Origin: Dietzia timorensis
GTDB taxonomy: Bacteria; Actinomycetota; Actinomycetes; Mycobacteriales; Mycobacteriaceae
Assembly: GCF_020742175.1 (NCBI RefSeq)
Contig: NZ_DYXM01000101.1
Coordinates: forward strand, 1 to 6,925
Reading direction: 5' to 3'
DNA length: 6,925 bases
This document shows positions 6,077-6,925 of the stretch, piece by piece (the stretch's first letter is position 1; every line of letters begins with the position of its first letter). The notes under the pieces were generated by a model. It had not been told where the DNA came from. It saw only the letters and a list, made by a program, of their open reading frames with translations, and did no database searches. The translations under genes were made by a program, and so were the position numbers.

Positions 6077-6905
6077 AACGTTGTCGGATAAGACACCGCT
6101 GGATGACGTCGCAGGCCACTTCCGAGGAAAGGTCGCTATCGTCACCGGCGCGGCCAGCGGGATCGGGGCGGCGTTGGTCACGCAGCTCGCCGAGTGCGGC
6201 GCGCGCGTCGTGGCCGTCGACCGGGCCGAAATCTCCGGTCCGCAGCCCGGCGTTCTCGCGCTGTCCGGGGATGTGAGCGACTCCGACGTCATCGCGCGGT
6301 CCATCGAGCTGGCCGAGACCGAGTTCGGCCCGGTGGACATGTATTTCGCCAACGCGGGCGTGATGGGCGGGGCCGACATCGGCACCGAGGACGAGTGGGC
6401 GACCGGGATGGACGTGAACTTCTACGCGCACGTCCGCGCCGCGCGACTCCTCGTGCCCGGCTGGGCCGAGCGCGGGTCCGGGCATTTCGTCTCGACGGCC
6501 TCGGCGGCGGGGCTGCTCACGCAGGTCGGGGCGGCCGTGTACTCCGCGACCAAGCACGCCGCGGAGGCCTTCGCCGAGTGGCTGTCGGTTACCTACGGCG
6601 ACTCGGGCGTCGGCGTGACTTGCCTGTGCCCGATGGGCGTGGACACGGCGCTGGTCCGAGACGGCGCGGCGTCGGCGGACCCGCGGGCGCGCGCCGCCAT
6701 CCGGGCCGTCACCTCCGCGGGTGCGGTGCTTTCTTCCGATGACGTCGCACGCCAGACCCTCGCGGCCGTCGCGGCCGGCGAGTTCCTCGTCCTGCCGCAC
6801 CCGGAGGTCCGGGACATGTGGCAGGGCCGCGCCGGCGACACTCAGCGCTGGATTTCCGGAATGCGGCGCTACCAGGCAGCTGTGCGGGCGGCCGAGGACG
6901 GGTAG
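6069..6905 (+). CDS. Short-chain dehydrogenase/reductase (classical SDR)
   Basis: The 278-residue product is a complete classical SDR, slightly long for the usual 250 because of about 20 N-terminal and 30 C-terminal extra residues. The cofactor motif TGAASGIG is at 26-33, Asp51 ends the second strand (VVAVDR) and predicts NAD(H) rather than NADP(H), and Asp68 fits the adenine-contacting position. NAG is at 95-97, and the catalytic tetrad is Asn117, Ser145, Tyr158 and Lys162 (YSATK). The loop after strand 6 reads CPMGVDTAL, with Met-Gly where many members have Pro-Gly. The enzyme should oxidise an alcohol or reduce a carbonyl in the cytosol; the substrate cannot be read. The start at 6069 has a good ribosome binding site and overlaps the thiamine-binding protein gene. 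The TAG stop is at 6903-6905, and the remaining 20 bases show nothing definite. Confidence 0.94.
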   Translation: MDKTLSDKTPLDDVAGHFRGKVAIVTGAASGIGAALVTQLAECGARVVAVDRAEISGPQPGVLALSGDVSDSDVIARSIELAETEFGPVDMYFANAGVMGGADIGTEDEWATGMDVNFYAHVRAARLLVPGWAERGSGHFVSTASAAGLLTQVGAAVYSATKHAAEAFAEWLSVTYGDSGVGVTCLCPMGVDTALVRDGAASADPRARAAIRAVTSAGAVLSSDDVARQTLAAVAAGEFLVLPHPEVRDMWQGRAGDTQRWISGMRRYQAAVRAAEDG

Positions 6906-6925
6906 CCCCTCCGAGCGGGCGCCGC

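Noticed and set aside
5585..6385. 266-codon minus-strand open frame over the thiamine-binding protein and SDR genes
   Set aside because: Crosses two well-supported genes and the control region; low-complexity composition typical of antisense frames.
1..6925. A multi-gene defence, secretion or biosynthetic system
   Set aside because: All complete genes belong to known metabolic families, with no nuclease, toxin, phage or transposase domain and no repeat array.

Overview
The window is high-GC DNA with the GC-rich codon endings typical of Actinobacteria. The best clue to the group is a full-length membrane iron-sulfur protein of the EtfD type (mycobacterial Rv0338c family). Together with an actinobacterial flavin monooxygenase and a small thiamine-binding protein, it points to Mycobacteriales (Gordonia, Dietzia, Rhodococcus or a relative). 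The genus cannot be fixed from the sequence. No mobile element, CRISPR array, tRNA or rRNA was seen.

Layout. Bases 2-1264 (+) hold the C-terminal 420 codons of a flavin-containing monooxygenase whose start lies before the window. Bases 1265-1863 are a roughly 600-base gap between convergent genes. It has no convincing intact gene, but it holds two strong hairpins (1339-1380 and 1806-1846, the second being the etfD terminator) and two short protein-like shards. Bases 1864-5349 (-) are etfD, 1161 codons long: a membrane domain, two 4Fe-4S motifs, two cysteine-rich CCG domains, and an exceptionally long (about 390 residue) low-complexity tail carrying repeated GGLALGGKA units. Bases 5350-5740 are a divergent control region with several palindromes. 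Bases 5741-6076 (+) encode a small MTH1187/YkoF-like thiamine-binding protein. It overlaps by 8 bases an SDR oxidoreductase gene at 6069-6905 (+). The last 20 bases are non-coding.

How the genes work together. By family knowledge, EtfD takes electrons from electron-transfer flavoprotein, reduced by acyl-CoA dehydrogenases in fatty-acid oxidation, and passes them to the membrane quinone pool. The thiamine-binding protein and SDR look co-transcribed and translationally coupled, but their shared role is unknown. The FMO and SDR are generic redox enzymes with unknown substrates. Nothing here amounts to a clearly new multi-gene system. The most unusual features are the repeat-bearing EtfD tail, whose repeats are conserved as protein while diverged as DNA, and the unusually long structured gap between the convergent genes.
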